NCBI GenBank assembly: GCA_044222195.1
Contig: JBGANS010000008.1
Span: forward strand, 62,001 to 126,000
From: JAHBXE01 sp044222195
Lineage (GTDB): Bacteria > Planctomycetota > Phycisphaerae > Phycisphaerales > UBA1924
Reading direction: 5' to 3'
Length of the DNA: 64,000 nt
This document shows positions 36,975 to 45,040 of the stretch, in pieces. The translations under genes were made by a program, and so were the position numbers. A model generated the notes under the pieces. The model had not been told where the DNA came from, made no database searches, and worked only from the letters and a program-made list of their open reading frames with translations. The first letter of the stretch is position 1; every line of letters begins with the position of its first letter.

Positions 36975-38786
36975 TCAACGATTCAGCCCCTCCAGAGCCC
37001 TGCGTGCCGGCGTGAAATCAGGGCTGATCTGGATCGCGCGGGTCAGCGCCTCGCGTGCCCCGCCGCTCGTCCCGGCCCTCGCCCGCGCCAGGCCCAGGAG
37101 ATACCACACCTCGTGCTGCGAGGCGTCGATTTTCAGAGACCGTTCGTAGGCCTTCGCGGCCGCGGACTCGTCGCCCACCTGCTCCCGCGCGTACCCGAGC
37201 TTTTTCCATTCCGCCGCCGTGTCAAGGCCGGACGCAACGGCGGCCTCATAGTGCCCTCGAGCGGCCCTGTAGTTCTTGGCTCCAAAGTACCAGTCGGCCA
37301 GCATCACTCTTGACGCCGTGTCCGATTCACCAGCGGCGAACGCCCGCTCCATCGCCTCGATGGCATCCTCGCGTTTTCCGGCGTCGTCGAAGTAACGCGC
37401 CAGGGTTCGATCGCTGTACTGCCGCCACACCGACCGCTTGGGCATGTCGGTCAGCGCCTTGACCCCGACCGCCGGCACACCGTTGAAGCGCTCGATCGCC
37501 GCCAGCTCGGCGATCGCGCGTTCGTGCTTCGGAAACCGCACCAGGGTCATCAGCAGGTACGTTTCCGCGGGTCGCTTGGCGCCCACCGCCAGAAACGACT
37601 GGGCCAGGCCGAAGGTGTACCACGGGCGGCCCGCTCCCCCGAGCGCTCGCTTCCACCACTCGACCCTTTCCACCGGCTGATCCGGCGGCCGGACCCACGC
37701 CGAAGTGATCCGGTGGGACGCGATCAACGCCGCGTGCTCCGGAATGGTGCGCACGAACACGAGATTCCGGTGATCGAGGTACACCAGAGCCCACGAGGCG
37801 TGCTTCATCAGAAACGCGATCAGCGCTTCGTAGCCGCGCACGGGCACGATGGCCGTGTTGATCCCCCACTTGGCCGCGATCGCGTCCCACGTTGCCGGAC
37901 CGGTGGACATGTATTCCCGCAGGAACGCATCTCCAAATACATCCGTTCGGCCATCGACAAACACCTTGATCTTGCCGGCCGACCTCCATCCGAGGTAATG
38001 GCCTTCTCGCATGTGGTTGTACACCTGCGGCTGGCAACCGGAGTTCACGACAAACTCCGCCGCGCCGCTGGGGACATCCCACTCAACCACTCCAAGCCCG
38101 GTCTCCCGGGGCGCACCGATGTCGATCCACGCGCGGTCCGTCGCCACGTACCACGCGAGAAAGACGCTCCCCATCGCCACTGCGGCCAGTCCGATCCTCT
38201 TGATTGTCGACGTGAGCCTTGGCGCCGATTCGGCGCACGCCGCCCGGGTCTCGCACCGTTCTCGCAGATTCGCGAGCCCCGCCCACACCCCCATGATCGC
38301 CAGCAGCGGCAGGTTCCGCTGCGCCGTCGCCCCCAGGTACAGCGCCATCACCAGCACGCCCAGCCGCGCCGGCCCGATGCGCCGCCAGTTCAGCGCGTAC
38401 GTCGCCGCGACAACCACCGTCAGAATCGCGGCACACCAAAGGTCCCAGCGCCAGGTTGAAATCGGGATCGTCAGCGGCGAGATCATCTCGCCCAGCATCT
38501 CCCCCACAAATCCGCCCGCCTCTCGCCACATCTCAACCGCGTACATCGCCCCGCGATGGAAGTACGGGTTCACCCAGCACGCCGCCGTCACACCCGCGGC
38601 CAGGACCACCATCCCCTTGGCACGTTGAGCAATGCTTCCGGCATTCGACGCGGAACGGATGAGTGTCTTGCCGAGCGGCCCCTTCGCCAGCACTTCCTCC
38701 ACCACCACGCTCCCCGCGAACATCCACGCCAGCACCGGCCCGAACACATACACGGAGTGCGAGTTCACCCACACCACCTGCCCCAC
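36975..38786 (-). CDS. C-terminal fragment of a frameshifted TPR membrane protein
   Basis: This is the lower part of a polytopic membrane protein whose N-terminal part is at 38765-39274 in another frame. After several membrane helices (VYVFGPVLAWMFAGSVVV, GMVVLAAGVTAACWVNPYFH, RRIGPARLGVLVMALYLGATAQRNLPLLAIM) comes a periplasmic region and then a TPR-like C-terminal part (SDTASRVMLADWYFGAKNYRAARGHYEAAVASGLD, KAYERSLKIDASQHEVWYLLGLARA). This layout fits planctomycete membrane proteins related to oligosaccharide-transfer enzymes, but no catalytic motif is evident. GTG 38786 is only the first plausible start after the frame change; the true gene probably begins at 39274. Confidence 0.6.
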   Translation of the reverse strand: MGQVVWVNSHSVYVFGPVLAWMFAGSVVVEEVLAKGPLGKTLIRSASNAGSIAQRAKGMVVLAAGVTAACWVNPYFHRGAMYAVEMWREAGGFVGEMLGEMISPLTIPISTWRWDLWCAAILTVVVAATYALNWRRIGPARLGVLVMALYLGATAQRNLPLLAIMGVWAGLANLRERCETRAACAESAPRLTSTIKRIGLAAVAMGSVFLAWYVATDRAWIDIGAPRETGLGVVEWDVPSGAAEFVVNSGCQPQVYNHMREGHYLGWRSAGKIKVFVDGRTDVFGDAFLREYMSTGPATWDAIAAKWGINTAIVPVRGYEALIAFLMKHASWALVYLDHRNLVFVRTIPEHAALIASHRITSAWVRPPDQPVERVEWWKRALGGAGRPWYTFGLAQSFLAVGAKRPAETYLLMTLVRFPKHERAIAELAAIERFNGVPAVGVKALTDMPKRSVWRQYSDRTLARYFDDAGKREDAIEAMERAFAAGESDTASRVMLADWYFGAKNYRAARGHYEAAVASGLDTAAEWKKLGYAREQVGDESAAAKAYERSLKIDASQHEVWYLLGLARARAGTSGGAREALTRAIQISPDFTPARRALEGLNR

Positions 38787-39274
38787 CCCACCCGCCCCCG
38801 ACGCCGCGCCTGTTCCAGCGCGACCAGGAACACCCCGATGAAGAGATCCGTCGCCAGCTCCGGCCGCAGCACCCACCGCCCCGCACCGCCCGCGATCCCC
38901 AGCGCCAGGATCGCCCATGACCACGGCGTCGCCATCACGCGCCGGACCGGCCACACGATCACCCCCCACATCACGCCCAGCACCGCCGCCTGCCCCAGGC
39001 ACAACACCCACGGCCCGATCTTCCATCCCAGCGCGATCACCACGCAGTACAGCCACCGCACTTCGCGCACCTCGCGCCCCGCGGCCGTGAACGAAAACTC
39101 GTCCCGAACCGGAAGCCGCAGGGTCTCCAGAATCTCCTGCCCCGTCCTGAGCTGCCCCCAGAAGTCGCCCGCCCAGATCTTCTGAACGCTCACCGCCAGG
39201 AACAGCAGCCCCACCGCCACCCCCGCGGCGACAAGCCAGCCCCGCCCCACCGTTCGTGTTCCCGCGGCGTTCAC
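38765..39274 (-). CDS. N-terminal fragment of a frameshifted TPR membrane protein
   Basis: The 169-residue product has an N-terminal membrane helix (WLVAAGVAVGLLFLAVSVQ), a periplasmic loop with GDFWGQLRTGQEILETLRLPVRDEFSFTAAGREV, and more helices. It runs into a stop within a G-rich stretch (about 38781-38805 on the plus strand is C-rich). Going back one base there joins it to the next fragment (VGQVVWVNSHSVYVFGPV). I infer a single-base loss in a G run, either real or a sequencing error. GTG 39274 has a -10-like TAGGAT six bases upstream. Confidence 0.6.
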   Translation of the reverse strand: MNAAGTRTVGRGWLVAAGVAVGLLFLAVSVQKIWAGDFWGQLRTGQEILETLRLPVRDEFSFTAAGREVREVRWLYCVVIALGWKIGPWVLCLGQAAVLGVMWGVIVWPVRRVMATPWSWAILALGIAGGAGRWVLRPELATDLFIGVFLVALEQARRRGRVGWGRWCG

Positions 39275-39280
39275 GCCGGC

Positions 39281-39286
39281 ATCCTA
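39281..39286 (-). promoter_or_regulatory. -10-like TAGGAT abutting start 39274
   Basis: On the minus strand TAGGAT is followed by GCCGGC (6 nt) and GTG 39274, with no SD. Confidence 0.35.
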
Positions 39287-39299
39287 CCTCGCCCGCACC

Positions 39300-39335
39300 A
39301 ATAACAAAGCCGCCCCGGGAACACCGGGGCGGCCT
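39300..39335 (-). terminator. Intrinsic terminator after the thioredoxin-fold gene
   Basis: Read leftward, GCCGCCCCGG and CCGGGGCGGC form a 10-bp stem with a 5-nt loop, followed by TTTGTTATT. It lies about 30 nt after the stop of the gene ending at 39362. Confidence 0.8.
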
Positions 39336-39361
39336 GAAAACTCACTCACTGTTCGCGAAAC

Positions 39362-40561
39362 TCAGCTGCCGCCGCCGGCCGCCGCCTTCTTGAACTTCTC
39401 GAGACGATCCTTCATCTCGTCCACCATCTCGGGCTGCGCATCCTCCTGGGCGGAGATCAGCTTGACGGCCTTCTCCTGGAGTTCCGCCGCCTTGGCAAAG
39501 TCCTTCTTCGCGAAGAACACCGCCGCGAGCGTGTCCAGGTACATGCCCTCTTCGGGCTTGCCCTTGGCGAGCTCGCACGAACGAGTCGACGCGAGTTCCG
39601 CCAGCTTCAGGTCCTGCTTCTCCGGCGTCTTGTCCGGGTCGACGATCGGCCACGCGATCTCGTTGAGAGTCATCGCGTCGTCCTTGCCGAAGCCGGTGAC
39701 GACTTCGTTGCCGAACGCGTAGGCCTTGTCAAAGTCCTTGAGCTGGTTCAGAAGGATGTTGTACTTCGTCCGGGCGAACTGCTTGCCCGCCTTGGGGTTC
39801 AGGGCGGTCATCTCGTCGATCGCCGCCAGCGCATCCTTGAACTCGCCCGCCTGCATGGCCTCGCCGAACTTCGCCATCAGGGGCTTCATCTTCCCCTCGA
39901 TCTCCCGGTCGTGCCGATACGCCTTCGCATCGGCCGCGAGGTCCTGCTTGCCGGCGAGGATCTTCTCGAGGTTTTCTTCCATCTCGACCATCGGGTGGCC
40001 GATCCACGCGATCTTGCCCTCGCCGTTGACGATGAACGCCGTCGGGATTCCGCCCGAGCCGGAGTCCGTCATCCACGACTTGGCCATCTTGCCCTTGCTC
40101 GCCGCCTCGCGCTTCTCCTTGCGGGAGTCGCCGGCTGGCGCGGGGGTGTCGTCCATCGCGACCGTGTAGTCCATCTTGTCGCCCATCGTGTCCTTCACGA
40201 ACGGCTCGACCGCGTCCTGGTCGTTCTCCCACACGGAGACGCCGATGATCGTGACGTCCTTGTGCTTCTTCTGGAGCTCCGTCAGATGCGGGATGCTGAC
40301 CTTGCACGGCCCGCACCACGTCGCCCAGAACTCAACGATGTAGGTCTTCCCCTTTTCAAAGCCCGTCACCGGTTCGCCCTTGACGAACTTCGACACCGTC
40401 AGGGCCGGGGCCTTGTCCCCCACCATCAGCTTGGGAAGTTCAGACTCGGACTTTGCCGCCGCCTTCGCCTCCGGCTGCTTCGGAGGGGACACCTTGTCCT
40501 GCGCCATCACGCTGCCGCAGGCCAGAACCAACGCCGCGGCGACCGCCATCTTCTTGTACAT
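39362..40561 (-). CDS. Exported TlpA-like thioredoxin-fold protein with helical C-terminal domain
   Basis: The 399-residue protein has a signal peptide (MYKKMAVAAALVLACGSVMAQ), a Lys/Glu-rich linker, and a TlpA/ResA-like thioredoxin domain (about residues 45-210) with the active site WCGPC in VEFWATWCGPCKVSIPHLTEL, and IPTAFIVNGEGKIAWIGHP. A helical, TPR-like region follows (about 225-395). It should act as a periplasmic thiol-disulfide reductant or oxidoreductase. ATG 40561 is preferred because GGAG lies about seven bases upstream; ATG 40573 is possible. A strong terminator follows. Confidence 0.88.
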   Translation of the reverse strand: MYKKMAVAAALVLACGSVMAQDKVSPPKQPEAKAAAKSESELPKLMVGDKAPALTVSKFVKGEPVTGFEKGKTYIVEFWATWCGPCKVSIPHLTELQKKHKDVTIIGVSVWENDQDAVEPFVKDTMGDKMDYTVAMDDTPAPAGDSRKEKREAASKGKMAKSWMTDSGSGGIPTAFIVNGEGKIAWIGHPMVEMEENLEKILAGKQDLAADAKAYRHDREIEGKMKPLMAKFGEAMQAGEFKDALAAIDEMTALNPKAGKQFARTKYNILLNQLKDFDKAYAFGNEVVTGFGKDDAMTLNEIAWPIVDPDKTPEKQDLKLAELASTRSCELAKGKPEEGMYLDTLAAVFFAKKDFAKAAELQEKAVKLISAQEDAQPEMVDEMKDRLEKFKKAAAGGGS

Positions 40562-40714
40562 GCTCGTCTCCATAGAGCCGGAAGACGTTCGCCACGCGGC
40601 GGCCGCCATGCCGGACACAGGAAGCTTATCGCCCCTTGACAGCCCAAGATGCGCCACCCGCCGAATCCCGCCATCCTGGGCGGGATTCATCGTTCCCGGG
40701 CGGCCGGAAATACC

Positions 40715-40720
40715 TAAAAT
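40715..40720 (+). promoter_or_regulatory. -10 TAAAAT abutting mutase start (40727)
   Basis: TAAAAT is followed by GAGCCC (6 nt) and ATG 40727, with no SD. A leaderless mRNA is predicted. Confidence 0.45.
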
Positions 40721-40726
40721 GAGCCC

Positions 40727-42568
40727 ATGACCACCGCCCCCAAAGCCACACCCGACCGCGCGGCCGCCGCTCCCCACTCCATTGACCCCCACGCCGTCAC
40801 TATCAGCGGCGTCGTCCTCAACCCTTCCTACGGACCGGAACACCCGCCCGAGTCACTCAAAAACCAACCCACCGAGCTCCCGCCACCCGGCAAGTTCCCC
40901 TACACCCGCGGCCTCTTCCCCGAAGGCTACCGCACCCGCCTCTGGACCATGCGACAGTTCGCCGGCTTCGGCAGCGCCGACGACACCAACAAACGCTTCA
41001 AGTACCTCCTCTCCCAAGCCAAAGGAACCAAGGCCAACACCGGCCTCTCCACCGCCTTCGACCTCCCCACCCTCATGGGCCGCGACTCCGACGATGAACT
41101 CTCCATCGGCGAAGTCGGCAAGTGCGGCGTCGCCATCGACACCATCGAAGACATCCACCGCCTCTACGCCGGCATCCCCGTCGGCTCGGTCACCGTCTCC
41201 CAAACCATCAACGGACCCGCGGCCGTCATCTGGGCCATGTACCTCGCCCACGCCCTCCAGCGAAACATCTCCTGGGACACCCTCGGCGGCACACTGCAGA
41301 ACGACATCCTCAAAGAGTTCCACTCCCAGAACGAGTTCATCTACCCCCCCGAGCAATCCGTCAAACTTGTGGTAGACACCATCGAGTTCCAGTCCAAGTT
41401 CGTCCCCAAGTGGAACTCCGTCTCCATCTCCGGCTACCACATCCGCGAGGCCGGCTCCACCGCCATCCAGGAACTCGCCTTCACACTCCGCGACGGCATG
41501 GAATACGTCGAAGCCTGCATCGAACGCGGCCTCCCGATCGACGACTTCGCCCCACGCCTCAGCTTCTTCTTCAACTCCCACAACGAGTTCTTCGAAGAGA
41601 TCTGCAAGCTCCGCGCCGCCAGGCGAATCTGGGCCCGCATGATGAAGGACCGCTACGGCGCCAAGTCCGAACGCTCCTGGTTCATGAAAACCCACGTCCA
41701 AACCGCCGGCTGCTCCCTCACCGAGCAGCAACCCCTGAACAACATCGTGAGAGTCGCATACCAAGCCATGGCCGCGGCGTTGGGGGGGTGCCAATCCCTC
41801 CACACAGATTCCATGGACGAAACCCTCGGCCTCCCCACCGAACAAGCCGTCACAGTCGCCCTCCGCACCCAACAAATCCTCGCCCACGAAACCGGCGTAA
41901 CCCGCGTAAGCGATCCGCTCGGCGGCAGCTGGTTCATCGAACACCTCACCGACACCATGGAATCCGGCGCCCTCGACTACATCGCCGAAATCGACGCCAT
42001 GGGTGGCACCGCCTTTCCAGGCGGTGTTCCCGCATCTCACTCTCCCGCGAGCAACACCGGCCAGAAGGCCGGTGCCACCAAGTCCGCCGGCGTCTACGCC
42101 CCGCGCACAACCTACGGCCGCGGCGTCGTCCAAGGCATCAACCGCGGCTACTTCCGCCGCCAAATCGCCGAAGCCTCCTACCGCTTCTCCGAAGAATGCG
42201 AAGCCAACGACCGGATCATCGTCGGCGTCAACGCCTACCAGGACCCCGACGAACAACGCACCATCGACATCCTCCAAATCCCCGACTCCGTCGAAACCGA
42301 ACAGTGCGCCCGCCTCAAAAAATTCAAAGCCAACCGCAACCCCGCGGCCGTCACAAAGGCCCTAGACAACATCCGCGCCGCCTGCCAAGGCAAGCCCATC
42401 TCCCCGCTCTCCTCTGAAATCTCAAATCTCAAATCCCAAATCTCCTCCCTCCACCCCACAAATGTGATGCCCGCCCTCATCGACGCCTCCCTCGCCAACT
42501 GCACCCTCGGCGAAATGGTCCAAGCCATGGCCGACATCTACGGCCGCTACACCGGCGGGCCGGAGTGA
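40727..42568 (+). CDS. Methylmalonyl-CoA mutase family protein, substrate-binding subunit
   Basis: The 613-residue protein matches the catalytic TIM-barrel subunit of acyl-CoA mutases: FPYTRGLFPEGYRTRLWTMRQFAGFGSADDTNKRFKYLL, TGLSTAFDLPTLMGRDSD, SVSISGYHIREAGSTA, SFFFNSHNEFFEEICKLRAARR, and QTAGCSLTEQQPLNNIVRVAYQAMAAALGG...SLHTDSMDE. It lacks the B12-binding domain with DXHXXG, so a separate small subunit is needed, as in archaeal-type mutases or isobutyryl-CoA mutase. Two insertions lengthen it: a 78-bp palindromic repeat (residues 426-451) and an AAATCTC-type tract near the C-terminus (about 563-573). The exact acyl-CoA substrate is not known. Confidence 0.88.
   Translation: MTTAPKATPDRAAAAPHSIDPHAVTISGVVLNPSYGPEHPPESLKNQPTELPPPGKFPYTRGLFPEGYRTRLWTMRQFAGFGSADDTNKRFKYLLSQAKGTKANTGLSTAFDLPTLMGRDSDDELSIGEVGKCGVAIDTIEDIHRLYAGIPVGSVTVSQTINGPAAVIWAMYLAHALQRNISWDTLGGTLQNDILKEFHSQNEFIYPPEQSVKLVVDTIEFQSKFVPKWNSVSISGYHIREAGSTAIQELAFTLRDGMEYVEACIERGLPIDDFAPRLSFFFNSHNEFFEEICKLRAARRIWARMMKDRYGAKSERSWFMKTHVQTAGCSLTEQQPLNNIVRVAYQAMAAALGGCQSLHTDSMDETLGLPTEQAVTVALRTQQILAHETGVTRVSDPLGGSWFIEHLTDTMESGALDYIAEIDAMGGTAFPGGVPASHSPASNTGQKAGATKSAGVYAPRTTYGRGVVQGINRGYFRRQIAEASYRFSEECEANDRIIVGVNAYQDPDEQRTIDILQIPDSVETEQCARLKKFKANRNPAAVTKALDNIRAACQGKPISPLSSEISNLKSQISSLHPTNVMPALIDASLANCTLGEMVQAMADIYGRYTGGPE
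42002..42079. repeat. Palindromic repeat family D inside the mutase gene
   Basis: Imperfect 27-bp arms (GGTGGCACCGCCTTTCCAGG... and GCCGGTGCCACC at the right end) give a 78-bp element, 26 codons, starting on a codon boundary. It encodes GGTAFPGGVPASHSPASNTG + QKAGAT. Its ends (GGTGGCAC / GTGCCACC) are shared with family A. Confidence 0.8.
42413..42445 (+). repeat. Family E tract (AAATCTC repeats) inside the mutase gene
   Basis: The tract TCTGAAATCTCAAATCTCAA + ATCCCAAATCTCC is a run of seven-base units. It encodes SEISNLKSQISS in the mutase C-terminal part and looks inserted. Confidence 0.65.
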
Positions 42569-42647
42569 TAGCTCCACAGGTCAAGGACAACAACTTCAAC
42601 ATTGCCGAACTTGGGCTTCGACTGCGACGCAACAATCTCAACATCCG

Positions 42648-44102
42648 CTACAGACTGCCAAATCTCGCCCATTGTGCCCGTCGTTCAAGTTGAGCACCCT
42701 TTAGTGCAATCGCTGGCCCTACGGCGGTGAAAGCGAAGTCCAGCGGCAATCCAGACAACAATCCTCCTAATGCAACCGGCAGGGCGACCACCGTAAGCAT
42801 ACCGCCTACCCGATTGAGATTGCATGCTCTTCGGAGGTCGCGTATAGCCAGCTTAAAGTCATGGCGCATTCTTGCAACAATCGCGCTCTCGCCGTTTCTT
42901 ACCGCTTGCTGCCATATGTCCAGCTGCTCCCGAAATCGACACACCGCGGGGTGGTGATAAAGCCGCAAGAAGTCATCAAAAGTATCCACGCGAGGGATGC
43001 GGTTCACGTCTGCTATGTACACTCGATACAACTGGGTTAAGTCGTCTCGCTTCCCTGTGTCACACTCAGAAGTAGTTCCATCGAAACATATTGCACTATT
43101 GCGGACAGAAGACACATGTATTAACTGACGAAATTGAAGCCATGCTTGCCAGAATCCAAACACTTGTTGATACAATCGGCTGCCGGTGAATCCCGCACTC
43201 AGCCCTTCCAACGCGTAATCTGAGAACCCCAGTAGTTCGTCGGCGGCCATTAGGTCGAAGCTCCTCTTTGCTCCCCCCAGTGTAAATGGCCCCCTCATGA
43301 CCTCGTTGCCGCGATCATGGTCTAACTCGGCACCTTGTCGCGGGAAAGCGTTCATTTCTCGAATGAGAAAGTTCGCCGAGAATTCGCGTGGCGTCAAGAG
43401 AGCCGGCTCCTCGCCTTCGCGATCGGCGGGCGACAGGGCCTCAACCGTGTCTGCGACGTGGAACAGCTGCTCATACACGTCTCCTGCGGTTCGTTGCGCA
43501 GTCATAAATGCATGAAACAGATCGCCTGCGAGGTCGGTCACCCATCCGAGTCGATCCGCAAATGCCCTAGCATAAAAATTGTAATCGTCAATTAGCGACT
43601 CAAGTCGCCGCGATGTGGCCCCGGCGGTGACTATGCCAGAATGCGTCAGAGTGTATAGGCCAGTGTATCCGGGATACTCCTCTATCTGTCTCGCCAAGTT
43701 GTACAGTTTGACATAGATCGATTCAATGCCGTTCAAATGCTCTTCGCTTATCGGATGATCGCACTGAATATCGACGCCTTCCTTTAGCAGGCGTGAGCGC
43801 AGCACAGAGTCACGAACATGATCGGGCACGAGCACATCGATTCCGCCGTGAACCAGGGCTCGCGAAAGGACGAGGGTTCGCATCCGTTGCATGGAGATCG
43901 GGTCGCGACCTTTTTCTGCCGCCAAAATCAAGTTCGCAAGGAAGTGATTACTCGTCAGGAACCCGGCCTCATCGGCGATGCCCAAGAAGGTAAGGCTTTG
44001 AGCGATGTCGAAGACCACGCCCGTGGCACGGTCCGCCCGAGGGCTCGGTGTGCCTGAATCGTCTGAGTGCACACCTTCCACTTCAGCGCCCCTTGATGTC
44101 AT
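42648..44102 (-). CDS. Hypothetical protein in low-GC island
   Basis: The 484-residue protein is mostly helical (SIYVKLYNLARQIEEYPGYTGLYTLTHSG, RLYQQVFGFWQAWLQFRQLIHVSS, VDTFDDFLRLYHHPAVCRFREQLDIWQQAVRNGES). It ends with a hydrophobic Gly/Leu-rich stretch (GGMLTVVALPVALGGLLSGLP) that may insert in the membrane. I do not recognise the family. Base composition is visibly lower in GC than its surroundings and codon use differs, which suggests horizontal transfer together with the divergent gene at 44245. Confidence 0.6.
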   Translation of the reverse strand: MTSRGAEVEGVHSDDSGTPSPRADRATGVVFDIAQSLTFLGIADEAGFLTSNHFLANLILAAEKGRDPISMQRMRTLVLSRALVHGGIDVLVPDHVRDSVLRSRLLKEGVDIQCDHPISEEHLNGIESIYVKLYNLARQIEEYPGYTGLYTLTHSGIVTAGATSRRLESLIDDYNFYARAFADRLGWVTDLAGDLFHAFMTAQRTAGDVYEQLFHVADTVEALSPADREGEEPALLTPREFSANFLIREMNAFPRQGAELDHDRGNEVMRGPFTLGGAKRSFDLMAADELLGFSDYALEGLSAGFTGSRLYQQVFGFWQAWLQFRQLIHVSSVRNSAICFDGTTSECDTGKRDDLTQLYRVYIADVNRIPRVDTFDDFLRLYHHPAVCRFREQLDIWQQAVRNGESAIVARMRHDFKLAIRDLRRACNLNRVGGMLTVVALPVALGGLLSGLPLDFAFTAVGPAIALKGAQLERRAQWARFGSL

Positions 44103-44244
44103 CGGCCGTCAGCTGTGAGAACCATGTCAAGAATAGGAAGGTGCGGCAAGGTTTTTTTGAGGCTGCACTTCCACGTTTGGCAGGTGGCGGAAACCGGATC
44201 CCCTGGCTACCTCTGGAGGTCTTCCTTCATAGACTGTCCGCAGC

Positions 44245-44904
44245 GTGAACCCGAAGGACTACCCCAATGCACGCAGGAAGTGGCGGCGCTGGATCGACCG
44301 CATTTCGGACGATGTAGGCCAACTGCTCATCGAGGATGAACTGTTCAGGAGGTCAATGGCCTTCGCGGCCGATTCGAAGCGGATCAAGCCGAATTATCAG
44401 ATCTACCGCTGGACAATTCGCATGTACGGCGTCAGTGCGGCGATTGGAATCAGACGGGTCCTAGACAGTAATACCCGGACCTACTCGCTCCTCCTGCTCC
44501 TCCAAAAGATCGCCAACAACCCACAGGCCATTACACGCAAGTCCTACGTCGCCTCCTTTCCCAAAGGCAGTCGCGACCTAGGCGAAGGGGGCTTTGATCG
44601 ACTCGCTGGCGAAGGGGCAATTCACCTCCCCAAGTCCATCGTCGAGGCGGATCTTCGAGAACTAGAACAGACGAGAGCTCGAATCCTTCCTGATGTCGAC
44701 AAGCTAATCGCTCATAAAGAGCGTTTGAAGTTCGGATTGCCGAAGCATCGTCGTGCGACATTTCAGCACCTACACGACGCCATCTCGCTGCTCGACCGAA
44801 TGACTTGTCGTTATCGTCTCATTCTGAAGCGGGTAGGCAACAACACGCTATTACCTGGAAATCTAGACGAGTTCAATGCCGAGATCGCCGCTGTTTGGCG
44901 ATGA
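44245..44904 (+). CDS. Hypothetical protein, possible HEPN/AbiU2-like
   Basis: The 219-residue, helical, basic protein begins at GTG 44245 (TAGACT lies nine bases upstream). The pattern IGIRRVLDSNTRTYSLLLLLQKI ... DVDKLIAHKERLKF ... HLHDAISLLDRMTCRYRLIL is reminiscent of AbiU2-type HEPN proteins, where an Arg-x-Leu-Asp stretch in helix 2 and an IAHKD-like motif in helix 3 are typical. This is a weak call from pattern only. It is divergent from the 484-residue orphan and shares its lower GC, so the pair may be a mobile accessory or defence module. Confidence 0.5.
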   Translation: MNPKDYPNARRKWRRWIDRISDDVGQLLIEDELFRRSMAFAADSKRIKPNYQIYRWTIRMYGVSAAIGIRRVLDSNTRTYSLLLLLQKIANNPQAITRKSYVASFPKGSRDLGEGGFDRLAGEGAIHLPKSIVEADLRELEQTRARILPDVDKLIAHKERLKFGLPKHRRATFQHLHDAISLLDRMTCRYRLILKRVGNNTLLPGNLDEFNAEIAAVWR

Positions 44905-45040
44905 GCGCCGCGTGGTTGAAGCCCATTCAATCTGCATGCCATTCGCGCGCAAATCCCACAATCTCTCCCCCCAACCCCCATTTGTCAGCACAAATGCGGA
45001 CATGCGCCCAATCCCCCTTGCATCCCCGCCGCCGCGACGT

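Noticed and set aside
38787..39056. Upstream part of the 693-codon frame on the minus strand (start at 39056)
   Set aside because: This segment is a Gly/Arg-rich shadow of the N-terminal fragment; protein-like sequence begins only near 38786.
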